A stretch of DNA of 53,222 bases from Clostridiales bacterium (lineage in GTDB: Bacteria; Bacillota; Clostridia; Christensenellales; Aristaeellaceae), in assembly GCA_015056125.1 (NCBI GenBank), contig SVGW01000011.1:1-53222 (forward strand), read 5' to 3'. The position numbers were made by a program, and so were the translations under genes. Position 1 is the stretch's first letter, and each line of letters starts with the position of its first letter. Shown here one piece after another: positions 8,287 through 16,340 of the stretch. The notes under the pieces are model-generated. The model was not told where the DNA came from, did not search any database, and worked only from the letters and a program-made list of their open reading frames with translations.

Positions 8287-8831
8287 AATGGGTGCTGATT
8301 CGCCACGGGCAAACGAGGGGAAATCTGGAGCACCGCTACATCGGATGCCAAACGGATGAGCCCCTTTGCAAAGAGGGCCAAGAGCAGCTGCGCGCCTTCC
8401 CCTATCCCCCCGTGCAAAAGATTTTTTCCAGCCCCATGCGGCGCTGCCTGGAAACGGCCGCCCTTCTCTACCCCGGCGTACCCGTAGAAATCATCCAGGA
8501 TCTTCGGGAATGCGATTTTGGCGCATTTGAAAATATGAATTATTCAGAATTAAATGGCCGGGCCGATTATCAAGCCTGGATTGATTCCAACGGAGAAATG
8601 CCTTTCCCCGGAGGCGAAAGCAGAAAGGATTTTTCCCTTCGCTGCGTGCGCGCCTTTGATTGGATCAGAAATCAAGGCAAAGATTGCGCCCTGATCGCCC
8701 ACGGCGGCACTCTCATGGCCATTATGGAAGCCTATGCCCGGCCTAAGGGCGGCTACTATGATTTTCAGGTAAAAAACGGCGATGGATTCATCTTGGAGCC
8801 TTCAGGCGCCTATCGCCCGCTTCGCCCATAA
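8283..8831 (+). CDS. cobC: Histidine phosphatase, probable alpha-ribazole phosphatase
   Basis: A 182-aa protein of the phosphoglycerate-mutase-like superfamily. LIRHGQTRGN near residue 5 carries the catalytic histidine, SSPMRRCLETA gives the second arginine region, and IAHGGT near residue 155 holds the other histidine. In this operon it fits CobC, which removes the phosphate from alpha-ribazole 5'-phosphate or cobalamin 5'-phosphate. It overlaps the previous gene (ATGA). Its last 36 codons are duplicated at 12093-12200. Confidence 0.85.
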   Translation: MKWVLIRHGQTRGNLEHRYIGCQTDEPLCKEGQEQLRAFPYPPVQKIFSSPMRRCLETAALLYPGVPVEIIQDLRECDFGAFENMNYSELNGRADYQAWIDSNGEMPFPGGESRKDFSLRCVRAFDWIRNQGKDCALIAHGGTLMAIMEAYARPKGGYYDFQVKNGDGFILEPSGAYRPLRP

Positions 8832-8859
8832 AAAAATTCCCCCAGCGGGGGGATTTTTT
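8831..8859. terminator. Bidirectional terminator between cobC and btuD
   Basis: CCCCC (8839-8843), loop AGC and GGGGGG (8847-8852), flanked by an A-run on the left and a T-run on the right, so it can end both converging transcripts. The T-run overlaps the stop codon of the minus-strand ATPase. A diverged copy occurs at 12201-12226. Confidence 0.85.
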
Positions 8860-9613
8860 ATTTCCATTGCTCCAGCATTTCATGCATCCAGGCATACACA
8901 TCCATATCATATACGCGGCAAAGATTTTTCTGGGTGAGCACCTGATCAATTTCTCCCTTTGCCGCGCAGCTTCCCTGATTCAGCAGCACAGCATGAGTGC
9001 CATAGCGCTTGGCCAGGCTCAAATCATGCACCACGGATAATACCGCCCGCCCAGGCTCCTTCAGCCATTCCCGGATCAAAGAAAAAATATGCTTCTGATA
9101 CACCAAATCCAGATGATTGGCGGGCTCATCCAGAATCAGCAAACGGGGATTCTGGGCAAACACCTGGGCGAGAAAAGTGCGCTGCAGTTCACCGCCGGAC
9201 AGGGTGAGCACGCTGGTATGGCGCAGGTCTTTTAGCCCAGTCACCTCCAGCGCTTTTTCCACCTGATCCTTGCCGCCGTCATCCCGGGTGGACAGGAAAT
9301 TCGATGTGTAGGCATAGCGCCCAAGGCCCACCACTTCTTCCACCGTATAAGCATAGCCGACAGAGTTTTTCTGAGAAAGCACCCCGATTTGTTTCGCCAG
9401 TTGAAACGCTTTCAAGCTGCGGATATCCTTGCCGTTCAGTTCAAATGTTCCGCTATAGGATACCCCCTGGGAAATTGCTTCAATCAGGGTGGATTTTCCT
9501 GCGCCATTGGGCCCTGCCAGCATCAGCCACTGGCCTTCTTTCAGTTCAAAAGAAAGATCATTCACCACCGTATGATCGCCATAGCGCACGGTAATATGAT
9601 TCGCTTTCAGCAT
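8858..9613 (-). CDS. btuD: ABC transporter ATPase, iron-siderophore/B12 type
   Basis: ATPase of about 251 aa with Walker A GPNGAGKST, signature LSGGELQR and Walker B LLILDEPANHLDL. This is the FepC/BtuD class. Its partners upstream are a FecCD-type permease and a binding protein, and the operon begins with a cobalamin riboswitch, so B12 or cobinamide is the likely cargo. I chose the ATG at 9613, preceded by AAGGTG at 6 nt; an in-frame GTG at 9622 overlapping the permease stop is the alternative. The symbol is given by context, because sequence alone does not separate heme, siderophore and corrinoid systems. Confidence 0.85.
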   Translation of the reverse strand: MLKANHITVRYGDHTVVNDLSFELKEGQWLMLAGPNGAGKSTLIEAISQGVSYSGTFELNGKDIRSLKAFQLAKQIGVLSQKNSVGYAYTVEEVVGLGRYAYTSNFLSTRDDGGKDQVEKALEVTGLKDLRHTSVLTLSGGELQRTFLAQVFAQNPRLLILDEPANHLDLVYQKHIFSLIREWLKEPGRAVLSVVHDLSLAKRYGTHAVLLNQGSCAAKGEIDQVLTQKNLCRVYDMDVYAWMHEMLEQWK

Positions 9614-9618
9614 TCCTG

Positions 9619-10650
9619 TCACCTTGCCTTTCTTGTGCGGTAGAAAATGGTGATAAAAGCCACCGCACCCACCAGCGATGTAACCACGCCGATGGAAAGC
9701 TCAATAGGCCGTAGCAGCGTGCGCGCTGCCAGATCGGCCAAAAGCAGGAAAATCGCCCCGGAAAACATGGAAGCGGGCAGCAATCGCTTATGATTAGGGC
9801 CCGTAATCATCCGCGCCATATGGGGCATCACCAGACCCACGAAGCTGATGGTGCCAGAAATGGATACACACACGCCAATCAACACCGATACGGTAATCAG
9901 AATCATCATTTTGACCCTTTTCACATTCACGCCGATATGGCGGGCATTATCTTCGCCAATGGAAAAGGCATTCAGTTCACGGGCATAGCGCAGGATTACC
10001 CCTCCGCAAAGGAGCATGGCCAGCGCCAGGATCCGGGAATGGCTGAAATTGGTGCCTGAAAGGGAACCCATGGTCCAGAACGTGATGGATTTGATATGAT
10101 CTTCCGCGAAGGTAACGATTAGATTGATCACGCTGGAAGCAAACATAGAAAAAATCACACCAATCAGGATGATGCTGTTGGTTGAAAGCGATCGGTCCAG
10201 CACATAGGCGAGAGACAGAATGAGGGCCAGCGACAGAAAGGCAAAGAACATAGCCATCAGCATCGTGCCTCCATAGGTGCTGCCGGGAATGATCACGCCA
10301 AAGGCCAGGGCGATCACTGCGCCCAGGGAAGCGCCGGAGGATACGCCCAGGGTGGAGCCGTCTGCCAAAGGGTTGCGCAAAAGGCCCTGCATGGCTGCGC
10401 CGCAAAGGGACAGCGCAGCGCCTACCAGCGCCACATTGATCACCCGGGGCAGGCGGACGTTGAGAATAATATTCTTGGAAATCCCCGCAGGCACTTCCAT
10501 ATTCCAAAGGGTATTCCACATGGCTGTAAGCGTATCGCGCAGCGGAATGGATACGCTGCCCACGCAGATACAAAGAAGCATGGCGGCAATCAAGGCCAAA
10601 GTAAAGAGCACATACGTCCGCCAGGAAAAATGATCGGCAATCCTTTTCAT
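9619..10650 (-). CDS. btuC: FecCD/BtuC-type ABC permease
   Basis: Permease of about 343 aa with many hydrophobic segments. RNPLADGSTLGVSSGASLGA around residue 100 and LVMPHMARMITGPNHKRLLP near 280 are hallmarks of the FecCD family. It forms the membrane channel for the corrinoid importer with the ATPase downstream and the binding protein upstream. The start at 10650 (MKRIADHF) is preceded by TTGGGGA; the frame is open for 17 more codons upstream. Confidence 0.87.
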   Translation of the reverse strand: MKRIADHFSWRTYVLFTLALIAAMLLCICVGSVSIPLRDTLTAMWNTLWNMEVPAGISKNIILNVRLPRVINVALVGAALSLCGAAMQGLLRNPLADGSTLGVSSGASLGAVIALAFGVIIPGSTYGGTMLMAMFFAFLSLALILSLAYVLDRSLSTNSIILIGVIFSMFASSVINLIVTFAEDHIKSITFWTMGSLSGTNFSHSRILALAMLLCGGVILRYARELNAFSIGEDNARHIGVNVKRVKMMILITVSVLIGVCVSISGTISFVGLVMPHMARMITGPNHKRLLPASMFSGAIFLLLADLAARTLLRPIELSIGVVTSLVGAVAFITIFYRTRKAR

Positions 10651-10668
10651 ATCAAATCCCCAAAGATC

Positions 10669-10692
10669 GGGGAGCTGCACGGGCGGCTCCCC
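10669..10692. other. Intercistronic hairpin between btuF and btuC
   Basis: GGGGAGC (10669-10675) pairs with GCTCCCC (10686-10692) across a 10-nt loop, with no T-run. It may set the ratio of binding protein to permease by stabilising or partly stopping the transcript. Confidence 0.4.
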
Positions 10693-10705
10693 CTTTATCA
10701 TTCGA

Positions 10706-11614
10706 TTATTGCGCAGCAGGCGTGGCTGCCCCTTCTGTAATGCCGTTCAGGAAATTATAAAGATCCATGGCGGCTTCCATCAGCCGGGGAGCAGGCCGGG
10801 TAAGCGCATAGGAATCGGCGTTGTATACCTTTCCATTTTTGATGGCATTGATATCGCCCCAGCCTTCGCGGCCCATCACTTCGTCCACAGCCGTTTCGCC
10901 CATGCCGGTCACCAGCACAATGTAATCGGGATTGCGCTCCATCACCTGCTCCTGGCTGATGGCCTGCCAGCCTTCAATATCGGCAAAGGCATTCTGCATG
11001 CCGCAGATTTCCGCCAGTTCATGCATGAAGGTACCGGTACCGGCGCTCCACAGCCCCCATTCCAGAGGCATCACTTCAAAGTAGATGGTCTTGTTATTTT
11101 TTTCGCTCTTGGCTGCGATATCGGCAAAGGCGGCCTGCATATCGGCCACCAGTCGCTCCGCCTCAGCTTCCTTACCCATCACCCGACCGATCAAATCAAT
11201 CGCATCATACACTTCCGCAATATTATTGGCTTCCGTGCTGATCACCTTCACGCCGTTCTGTTCCAGCAGGCTCACCTGCTCGTCCATATAGGATATATCG
11301 CACATAATCACCAACTGAGGATCCAGCACCAGAATTTCTTCCAGGTTCATATTGGCGCCGGACTGTACCGCGGTCACTTCCATCACAGAGGATGGATAAT
11401 CGCAGTATTCTCCCCGGCCCACCAGCGCATCCCCGCAACCAAGGGCATAGAGAATCTCGCAATCGCTGGGTTCCAGCGCCACAATGCGGGTAATGGGTCC
11501 CTCCAGGATGACCTCCCTGCCGAAAGCGTCGGTGACGGTGATTTCTTCCGCCAGCACGGTCATGGCGCCCATCAGCAGCAAGGCCAGAAACAGGGAAATG
11601 ATTTTTTTGGACAT
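10706..11614 (-). CDS. btuF: ABC substrate-binding protein, probable corrinoid binder
   Basis: Protein of about 302 aa with a signal peptide (MSKKIISLFLALLLMGAM then TVLAEE) and the helical-backbone binding-protein fold of the BtuF/FepB class: ITVTDAFGREV, RIVALEPSDCEILYALG, LDPQLVIM. The start at 11614 follows GAGGAGGG at about 6 nt. No cysteine lipobox is visible at the cleavage site, which is unusual for a Gram-positive binding protein. The gene lies behind a consensus promoter, a cobalamin riboswitch and a terminator, so it and btuC-btuD are probably shut off by B12. Confidence 0.87.
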   Translation of the reverse strand: MSKKIISLFLALLLMGAMTVLAEEITVTDAFGREVILEGPITRIVALEPSDCEILYALGCGDALVGRGEYCDYPSSVMEVTAVQSGANMNLEEILVLDPQLVIMCDISYMDEQVSLLEQNGVKVISTEANNIAEVYDAIDLIGRVMGKEAEAERLVADMQAAFADIAAKSEKNNKTIYFEVMPLEWGLWSAGTGTFMHELAEICGMQNAFADIEGWQAISQEQVMERNPDYIVLVTGMGETAVDEVMGREGWGDINAIKNGKVYNADSYALTRPAPRLMEAAMDLYNFLNGITEGAATPAAQ

Positions 11615-11668
11615 AGTAGTCCCTCCTCTTTTTTGATCAAATGAATCAGCGAGAGGAGAGCCATTTTT

Positions 11669-11701
11669 ATAAAAAAACAGTGCTCCTCCCTGAGGAACAC
11701 T
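11669..11701 (-). terminator. Riboswitch-controlled terminator before btuF
   Basis: On the minus strand AGTGTTCCTC pairs with GAGGAGCACT (one G-U pair) over a 3-nt loop and is followed by a T-run. It lies between the aptamer and the btuF ribosome site, so it is the likely expression platform. Confidence 0.85.
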
Positions 11702-11789
11702 AATTGAGCCGCCAGCCCTTATCTGCGCGCAGAAAAAGCCATGAGCCCCATAGCATATCCCACCCCCAGGGGAATGATTGATTTCACGG

Positions 11790-11990
11790 TGTAAACAAGT
11801 CTCCCGGCTTGGCCTCATCCTACTTGCGCGCCTTCCCGCTTTCGCAGTGGCTTTTTAGGGCGTAGACCCTTGCGCTTTCGTCAGCTTCACGGTTACTGGG
11901 ATAGCCCGGAATTTTCATCCGATTCCTATGACAGGGCTGCCCGTGCAGCCCTGCCGCGCATCGCTGCGCAGATACACCGGCTATTCATTT
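11790..11990 (-). promoter_or_regulatory. Cobalamin (B12) riboswitch, btuFCD operon
   Basis: Read on the minus strand, GCCGGTG (about 11985-11975) begins the aptamer, followed by GGAATCGGATGAAAATTCCG (11924-11905), CCACTGCGAAAGCGGGAAGG near 11850-11830, then AGTAGGATGAGGCCAAGCC and GGGAGACTTG ending near 11795. These match the conserved cobalamin aptamer blocks. Together with the downstream terminator it should act by attenuation. Confidence 0.88.
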
Positions 11991-11999
11991 GTCGAATTT

Positions 12000-12028
12000 A
12001 TTATACCCTGACCCATGCTGTCCGTCAA
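12000..12028 (-). promoter_or_regulatory. Consensus promoter of the btuFCD operon
   Basis: TTGACG (12028-12023), a 17-nt spacer and TATAAT (12005-12000) on the minus strand, immediately upstream of the aptamer. A strong constitutive promoter fits control by the riboswitch alone. Confidence 0.85.
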
Positions 12029-12049
12029 TTTCTTTTTTTAAATACATCA

Positions 12050-12083
12050 AAAAAGCGCCGGTGCCTTGCCGGCAACCGGCGCA
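12050..12083 (-). terminator. Rho-independent terminator (minus strand)
   Basis: GCGCCGG pairs with CCGGCGC over about 12056-12083, with an inner GCC/GGC helix, followed on the minus strand by six T residues. It ends minus-strand transcription from the 12.2-17 kb cluster just before the btu promoter. Confidence 0.75.
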
Positions 12084-12092
12084 TAAACAAGC

Positions 12093-12200
12093 ATGGAAGC
12101 CTATGCCCGCCCTAAGGGCAGCTACTATGATTTTCAGGTAAAAAACGGAGACGGCTATATCCTGGAGCCTTCCGGGATTTATCGTCCGCTCCGCCCATAA
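12093..12200 (+). pseudogene. Duplicated 3' fragment of cobC
   Basis: 36 codons, starting at an ATG, match the last 36 codons of cobC (8724-8831) with 15 mismatches in 108 bases and only 3 amino-acid changes in 35. The following terminator is copied too. The match does not continue upstream, where a terminator hairpin lies instead. There is no catalytic histidine, so it is a remnant. Most differences are synonymous, so the parent copy was under selection or came from a related strain. Confidence 0.85.
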
Positions 12201-12226
12201 AAAAATCCCCTCAAGGGGATTTTTTA
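12201..12226. terminator. Bidirectional terminator (copy of the cobC terminator)
   Basis: ATCCCC (12205-12210), loop TCAA, GGGGAT (12215-12220), with an A-run to the left and a T-run to the right. It also ends the beta-helix gene transcript. Confidence 0.8.
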
Positions 12227-12245
12227 TTGCCGGTATTCCGCAAGT

Positions 12246-13805
12246 TCATTCCTTCGATTGCTCTGCAGTAAATTTTACGTTGGGAAACACCTGCTCATGT
12301 TCCGCACGCTGCGCAATCCGCGGCACAATATTCATGTTCCGCAGGGTAATCTCCTCCGGCAAGAGCAGGGGATTCACCGCGTCCTCCAAAGCACCCTCCA
12401 GATTTCCTCGCATGGCAAAGATGCTGAAAGCGGTATTCTCCACCTCAAGTCCGTCCACATCAATGCGGCGGCCAATGCAATGAGGCAGCCCGTTAAAGAA
12501 AGAGCGCCAGGTTGCTTCGATCAGGCTGGTAATCCCTGCGCCCGCCTTGCAATTCCGGACCGTGATATCTCCGTCAAAAATGCTATTGTAATCCTCGCGG
12601 AGATATATGAATGTGTTGCCCGACAAGCGGGTTACATTTTCGATCCGCAGCGTGCCGCCGCCAATGACCAGAATGCCAAAGCCCAGAACACTATCGCGGA
12701 TCGTGGCGTTATGTACGCCCTGGTGCGAATCAAAACGGTCCAGATAGCAGTTTTCCATCAGCAGATTTCGGCAGTAATAGCTGCCCATTGTACCGTGATA
12801 CATGGTGCTGTTGGTGATGACCTCGCCGGTTTCCGGGTTTTCTTTCTGGCGGAGGTTTCTGTATGTCAGCCCAATGCAGCCCATGCTGCTCATTTCGTAG
12901 CTGCCGCACTCATTTCTCGCGCCGTCCGGCATGAAAAAATTATACGCCTGATGTCCCTGCACTGAGCAATCCCGCATAAGTACGCCCACGCATTCCCGAA
13001 AACAAAAGGTGCCGATGTACGGAACACCGAAAGGCTTATCTGCGCCATAAATTTCGATTTTCCCGTCGCCGTTCCGATCCATGAGATAAGCCTTATCCTC
13101 GCCTGTCTTGGTGTGATCGATATCATGAAGGGTGACATTTGAGCGCTTTACGCAGATTCCGCGAGCAAAATAATGATATTGATTGTCGTAATCCGGATCA
13201 TCCTTTTTGGGATCGGTTGCAATCGTCTCGATCGATCCGTTTCCCATGGAAAGGGGCTTTTCATCCGTTGTGTATGCTGTGATGGCGGTCACACACTCGT
13301 AATCATACTGGATCGGCGTTGACGGATCCACGTTTCCTTTTTCATCCACCAGGATGTATTCATGAAGACTATCCCCGGCGTTCTCGTTCACACCGTAGCG
13401 GCGGTTGATTTTATAGGTTTCATTCTCAATTTTGAGCATGCAGGCTTGGGAAAAATGCAGGCCGATGTTCACCTGATTTCTGGAAAGAGTCATTCCTTCG
13501 GGAACGAAGATTGCCTCCGGCGCCGTATCCGGAAGAACAGTGAACACCCACACCCTCCGGTGCTTCTGATCATCGTATCGGATATGGCTGTCATCGAAAA
13601 TAAGCTTGGCCCCTTGCCAATCCACTGATGTGCGCACAGGAATTGTTTCCTCCAGCACACCGATATAGTAGATATCCCCGGCACTGCCCAAAACCGACGC
13701 GCCGGTACGGTTTGCTTCTTCATGCGCCCGGCGAATCGCTGCCGAATCATCCGTAACGCCGTCGCCCACGGCGCCAAACTGCCGGTATGTGATGTTTTTT
13801 TGCAT
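12246..13805 (-). CDS. Right-handed beta-helix (pectate-lyase-like) protein
   Basis: Protein of about 519 aa. The N-terminal YRQFGAVGDGVTDDSAAI (residues about 6-23) is the signature of the Pectate_lyase_3 family. The remainder shows the repeating short strands expected of a parallel beta-helix (CYLDRFDSHQGVHNATIRDS, GGGTLRIENV). Such proteins bind or cleave polysaccharides. There is no signal peptide, so it is either cytoplasmic or exported another way. I chose the ATG at 13805, preceded by AAAAGGATGA; an ATG at 13814 is in frame but too close to that site. It is the last gene of a four-gene operon. Confidence 0.75.
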   Translation of the reverse strand: MQKNITYRQFGAVGDGVTDDSAAIRRAHEEANRTGASVLGSAGDIYYIGVLEETIPVRTSVDWQGAKLIFDDSHIRYDDQKHRRVWVFTVLPDTAPEAIFVPEGMTLSRNQVNIGLHFSQACMLKIENETYKINRRYGVNENAGDSLHEYILVDEKGNVDPSTPIQYDYECVTAITAYTTDEKPLSMGNGSIETIATDPKKDDPDYDNQYHYFARGICVKRSNVTLHDIDHTKTGEDKAYLMDRNGDGKIEIYGADKPFGVPYIGTFCFRECVGVLMRDCSVQGHQAYNFFMPDGARNECGSYEMSSMGCIGLTYRNLRQKENPETGEVITNSTMYHGTMGSYYCRNLLMENCYLDRFDSHQGVHNATIRDSVLGFGILVIGGGTLRIENVTRLSGNTFIYLREDYNSIFDGDITVRNCKAGAGITSLIEATWRSFFNGLPHCIGRRIDVDGLEVENTAFSIFAMRGNLEGALEDAVNPLLLPEEITLRNMNIVPRIAQRAEHEQVFPNVKFTAEQSKE

Positions 13806-13819
13806 TGTGCTCATCCTTT

Positions 13820-15004
13820 TTAACGCATCATTTTTTTCTGAAGGACTGCCCTGATCTGAGCAGCGCGATGATCCAATTCTTCTTGTGTCCAATCCGGCTG
13901 CACAGCGATATACACCACCTTGGAGAGGATATTCAAAGATTTCTGGCACATATCCGCCCGATAATCCGGCACGATATCTTTATTGGCCTCCATCTTGAAG
14001 GGATCCATCAGGGGATGCAGCGCGCCTCGCTTTTCCATAATGGGCGTCCAATTGCGATAAATGTGCTTACCCGTGTCAATGGGCAGAGATCCCTTAATCC
14101 CTTCTGCTTCGGCAAATGCCCTGGCCTCTTCCTCCGTATCAAATTGAACGGGCAATGTGGTGCCGCAATCCCCTTCCGGATCATTGGAGGGCGCAAATCG
14201 GCACACGTCCTTGATTTTTTCCATGAGGCTCTTTTTATTTTTTCTCAAATCATGCAGGATGCCATCCAGGCGTTCTAATTGAATGCGCAATACTGCAGCG
14301 CTGATTTCATTGGTGCGGTATTCCCGGCCGCAGAACTGCTCCGTGGTAAAGTTTTTCAGTTGATCCCCGAAATAGGCGATGGCGGAGCTGTCGTGATAGA
14401 TCAGGGCGCGCTCAAAAAATGCCCGATCATTGGTGAGCAGCGCGCCGCCCTCCCCTGCGGTAATCACCTTAAAATAATTGAAGCTCAGGGCGCCCGTATG
14501 GCCGATGGTGCCCAAGCGCCGCCCATGATAGCTTCCCCCATCCGCCTGGCAGGCGTCCTCCAGCACATAGAGATGATATTTTTCTGCTAAAGCCATGATA
14601 GCGTCCATATTGCAGGGGAAGCCCTGAATGTGCACAGGAATGATGGCCTTGGTATGGCTGGTGATTTTCTTTTCCGTATCGATGGGGCAAAGGGTCAATG
14701 TTTCATCCACTTCTGCAATTACCGGGATGGCCCCTGCCTCCAATACGGCCATGGCGCTGGAAATATAGGTGTAGGCAGGCACGATCACTTCGTCCCCCGG
14801 CCCTACGCCCATAGCCACCAGCGCAGCAGCCAGAGCGGCATGCCCGCTGGTCATGAGAATGGCATGATCGCACGCAAAAAGTCTGCGCATTTCTTCCTCT
14901 GCCCGTGCGCTTTCCTGATAAGGCCCCTTGTTTACCTTGAACAGATATCTGCTTTCGATTACCTTTTCCAATTCCTGAATTTCTTCCCGACCCATTCGAA
15001 ACAT
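13820..15004 (-). CDS. DegT/DnrJ/EryC1/StrS-type aminotransferase
   Basis: A 394-aa PLP enzyme of the sugar aminotransferase family. Visible features are TSGHAALAAAL near residue 52, PAYTYISSA near 76, the PLP-binding aspartate in VLEDACQADG (D150) and the Schiff-base lysine in SFNYFKVITAGEGG (K179). These enzymes interconvert keto- and amino-sugars or inositols. The neighbours are not sugar-nucleotide biosynthesis genes but a sugar isomerase, a ceramidase-like protein and a beta-helix protein. The role may therefore be catabolism of an amino sugar or inosamine, which is inference. Confidence 0.87.
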   Translation of the reverse strand: MFRMGREEIQELEKVIESRYLFKVNKGPYQESARAEEEMRRLFACDHAILMTSGHAALAAALVAMGVGPGDEVIVPAYTYISSAMAVLEAGAIPVIAEVDETLTLCPIDTEKKITSHTKAIIPVHIQGFPCNMDAIMALAEKYHLYVLEDACQADGGSYHGRRLGTIGHTGALSFNYFKVITAGEGGALLTNDRAFFERALIYHDSSAIAYFGDQLKNFTTEQFCGREYRTNEISAAVLRIQLERLDGILHDLRKNKKSLMEKIKDVCRFAPSNDPEGDCGTTLPVQFDTEEEARAFAEAEGIKGSLPIDTGKHIYRNWTPIMEKRGALHPLMDPFKMEANKDIVPDYRADMCQKSLNILSKVVYIAVQPDWTQEELDHRAAQIRAVLQKKMMR

Positions 15005-15005
15005 C

Positions 15006-16319
15006 TCATTTTCCTCCTTCGTGATTCACAATTTTGTTGACATTGTTCACAGTTCCCTGAATCAGCGCCCAATCCGCATCATCGCAGTATGGCTGAATAT
15101 TGCCATATTGATGCATGGTCACTTCATAGCCGCCCCGGCACAATTGATCCTGGGTGACAAAATAGGCCTGGCTGCCATTGGTGTTGGACAGGGACAGCAC
15201 GCTCACATCCCGGCACATTCTGTCAATCCGCATGCCGATTTCGGAAAACAATTCATAAATAAAGGATACATAGGCCACATCCCCAATGCGGATCACGGTC
15301 TGTGGGATAGATAGGCTATTCTGGTCTTCGTAGCCATTCTCATAGGATGCCAGCACCCTTTCCGCATAGTCCCGGAGCATTCCCTGCCAGTTGACGGTGT
15401 GCCCGGCGTATTCTTCCAGCATCTTTTCCGCTTCTTCCCGGATGATGCGCTTTTTCAAAGGAATATGAATCATTTCACTGCCGGCAGACAGGGGCGCGTC
15501 GTGGTATCCCGGAATGCTTTTATAAATCCTGACCGCATCCAGCGCCGCTGCATGGCCCAGCTCGTATACATAGCGGATATCGCCCCCGCCGGTGGTTTTT
15601 CCATTGCTGAGCCGCGGGCCCACATCTCCTTCCGGCCCATTGAAAAATGCCGTAACCGCTCCACTTTCCCGTTCCAGGGTATCGGTCATGATGCCGGGCC
15701 AATCCCGGCTGATCCGGGTATTCTGCCCAGCCGCCGTGCCATGGCAGCCGTAATGGATCATATTGGCGATGGTATTTCCGGCATCGTCCCGAAAAGAGAT
15801 CACCGTCATTTGCGGGTTCATGCAGCCCCAGGGGTTCTGTCCAAACCGGATGCGATTGTTTTCGTCAAATTCCCGGCGGTTTACGCCCACATAGCTGTTT
15901 CCCCGGGCCATGCCCATTTTGACAACACATGCTTTCTTTTTTGCTTCGCTGGCGGCTTTGAGAATACCGGGAATAAAAATCGTTTCGCAGTACGCTTGAT
16001 CGATGCTGCCCCACCCCTCATTCCCCTTGGTATTGGGGCCGGAGTGAGTATGGGTAGCGCAAAGCATGCAGTGTTTTCTGGGAACGCCGGTTTCCTCTTC
16101 CAGCAGCCCCAGGATGCGGTTGGCAAGCTCCGTCTCTATCAAGCATACCGTCACGCTGATCATCAGCGCTTCTGTTTTTTCCTGGCGGAAATAAAAGGCG
16201 GTTGCCGTCAGGTCATCCTCGATTCCGTCCGCAAAAATATGGGGGCTGTATCCATACAATTGGCAGCCAATTTGCGGAGTGATGGTTTCCCGTGCTACGC
16301 CCAGATACAGTCTATCCAT
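15006..16319 (-). CDS. Neutral/alkaline ceramidase-family protein, nucleophile apparently missing
   Basis: A 437-aa protein of the neutral ceramidase N-terminal domain family (PF04734 type). It shows MDRLYLGVARETITP at the start, the metal-binding CATHTHSGP motif near residue 88 and YGCHGTAAG near 190. Ceramidases carry a catalytic serine in a GDVSP motif; here NGPEGDVGP has glycine at that position. It also lacks a signal peptide. It may be a metal-dependent hydrolase acting on a sugar-derived amide rather than on ceramide. Its stop is 1 nt from the DegT start, so the two are tightly coupled. Confidence 0.75.
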   Translation of the reverse strand: MDRLYLGVARETITPQIGCQLYGYSPHIFADGIEDDLTATAFYFRQEKTEALMISVTVCLIETELANRILGLLEEETGVPRKHCMLCATHTHSGPNTKGNEGWGSIDQAYCETIFIPGILKAASEAKKKACVVKMGMARGNSYVGVNRREFDENNRIRFGQNPWGCMNPQMTVISFRDDAGNTIANMIHYGCHGTAAGQNTRISRDWPGIMTDTLERESGAVTAFFNGPEGDVGPRLSNGKTTGGGDIRYVYELGHAAALDAVRIYKSIPGYHDAPLSAGSEMIHIPLKKRIIREEAEKMLEEYAGHTVNWQGMLRDYAERVLASYENGYEDQNSLSIPQTVIRIGDVAYVSFIYELFSEIGMRIDRMCRDVSVLSLSNTNGSQAYFVTQDQLCRGGYEVTMHQYGNIQPYCDDADWALIQGTVNNVNKIVNHEGGK

Positions 16320-16340
16320 TTCTTTCTCCTTCTTTCTCCC

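Noticed and set aside
8718-12226. A mobile element carrying the btu importer
   Set aside because: The flanking direct repeats are gene tails plus terminators, and there is no transposase, integrase or terminal inverted repeat.
13820-15004. Capsule or LPS sugar-nucleotide biosynthesis locus
   Set aside because: The DegT aminotransferase has no neighbouring nucleotidyltransferase, dehydratase or glycosyltransferase.
15006-16319. Sphingolipid degradation by a ceramidase
   Set aside because: The expected active-site serine is replaced by glycine, there is no signal peptide and no sphingolipid gene lies nearby.
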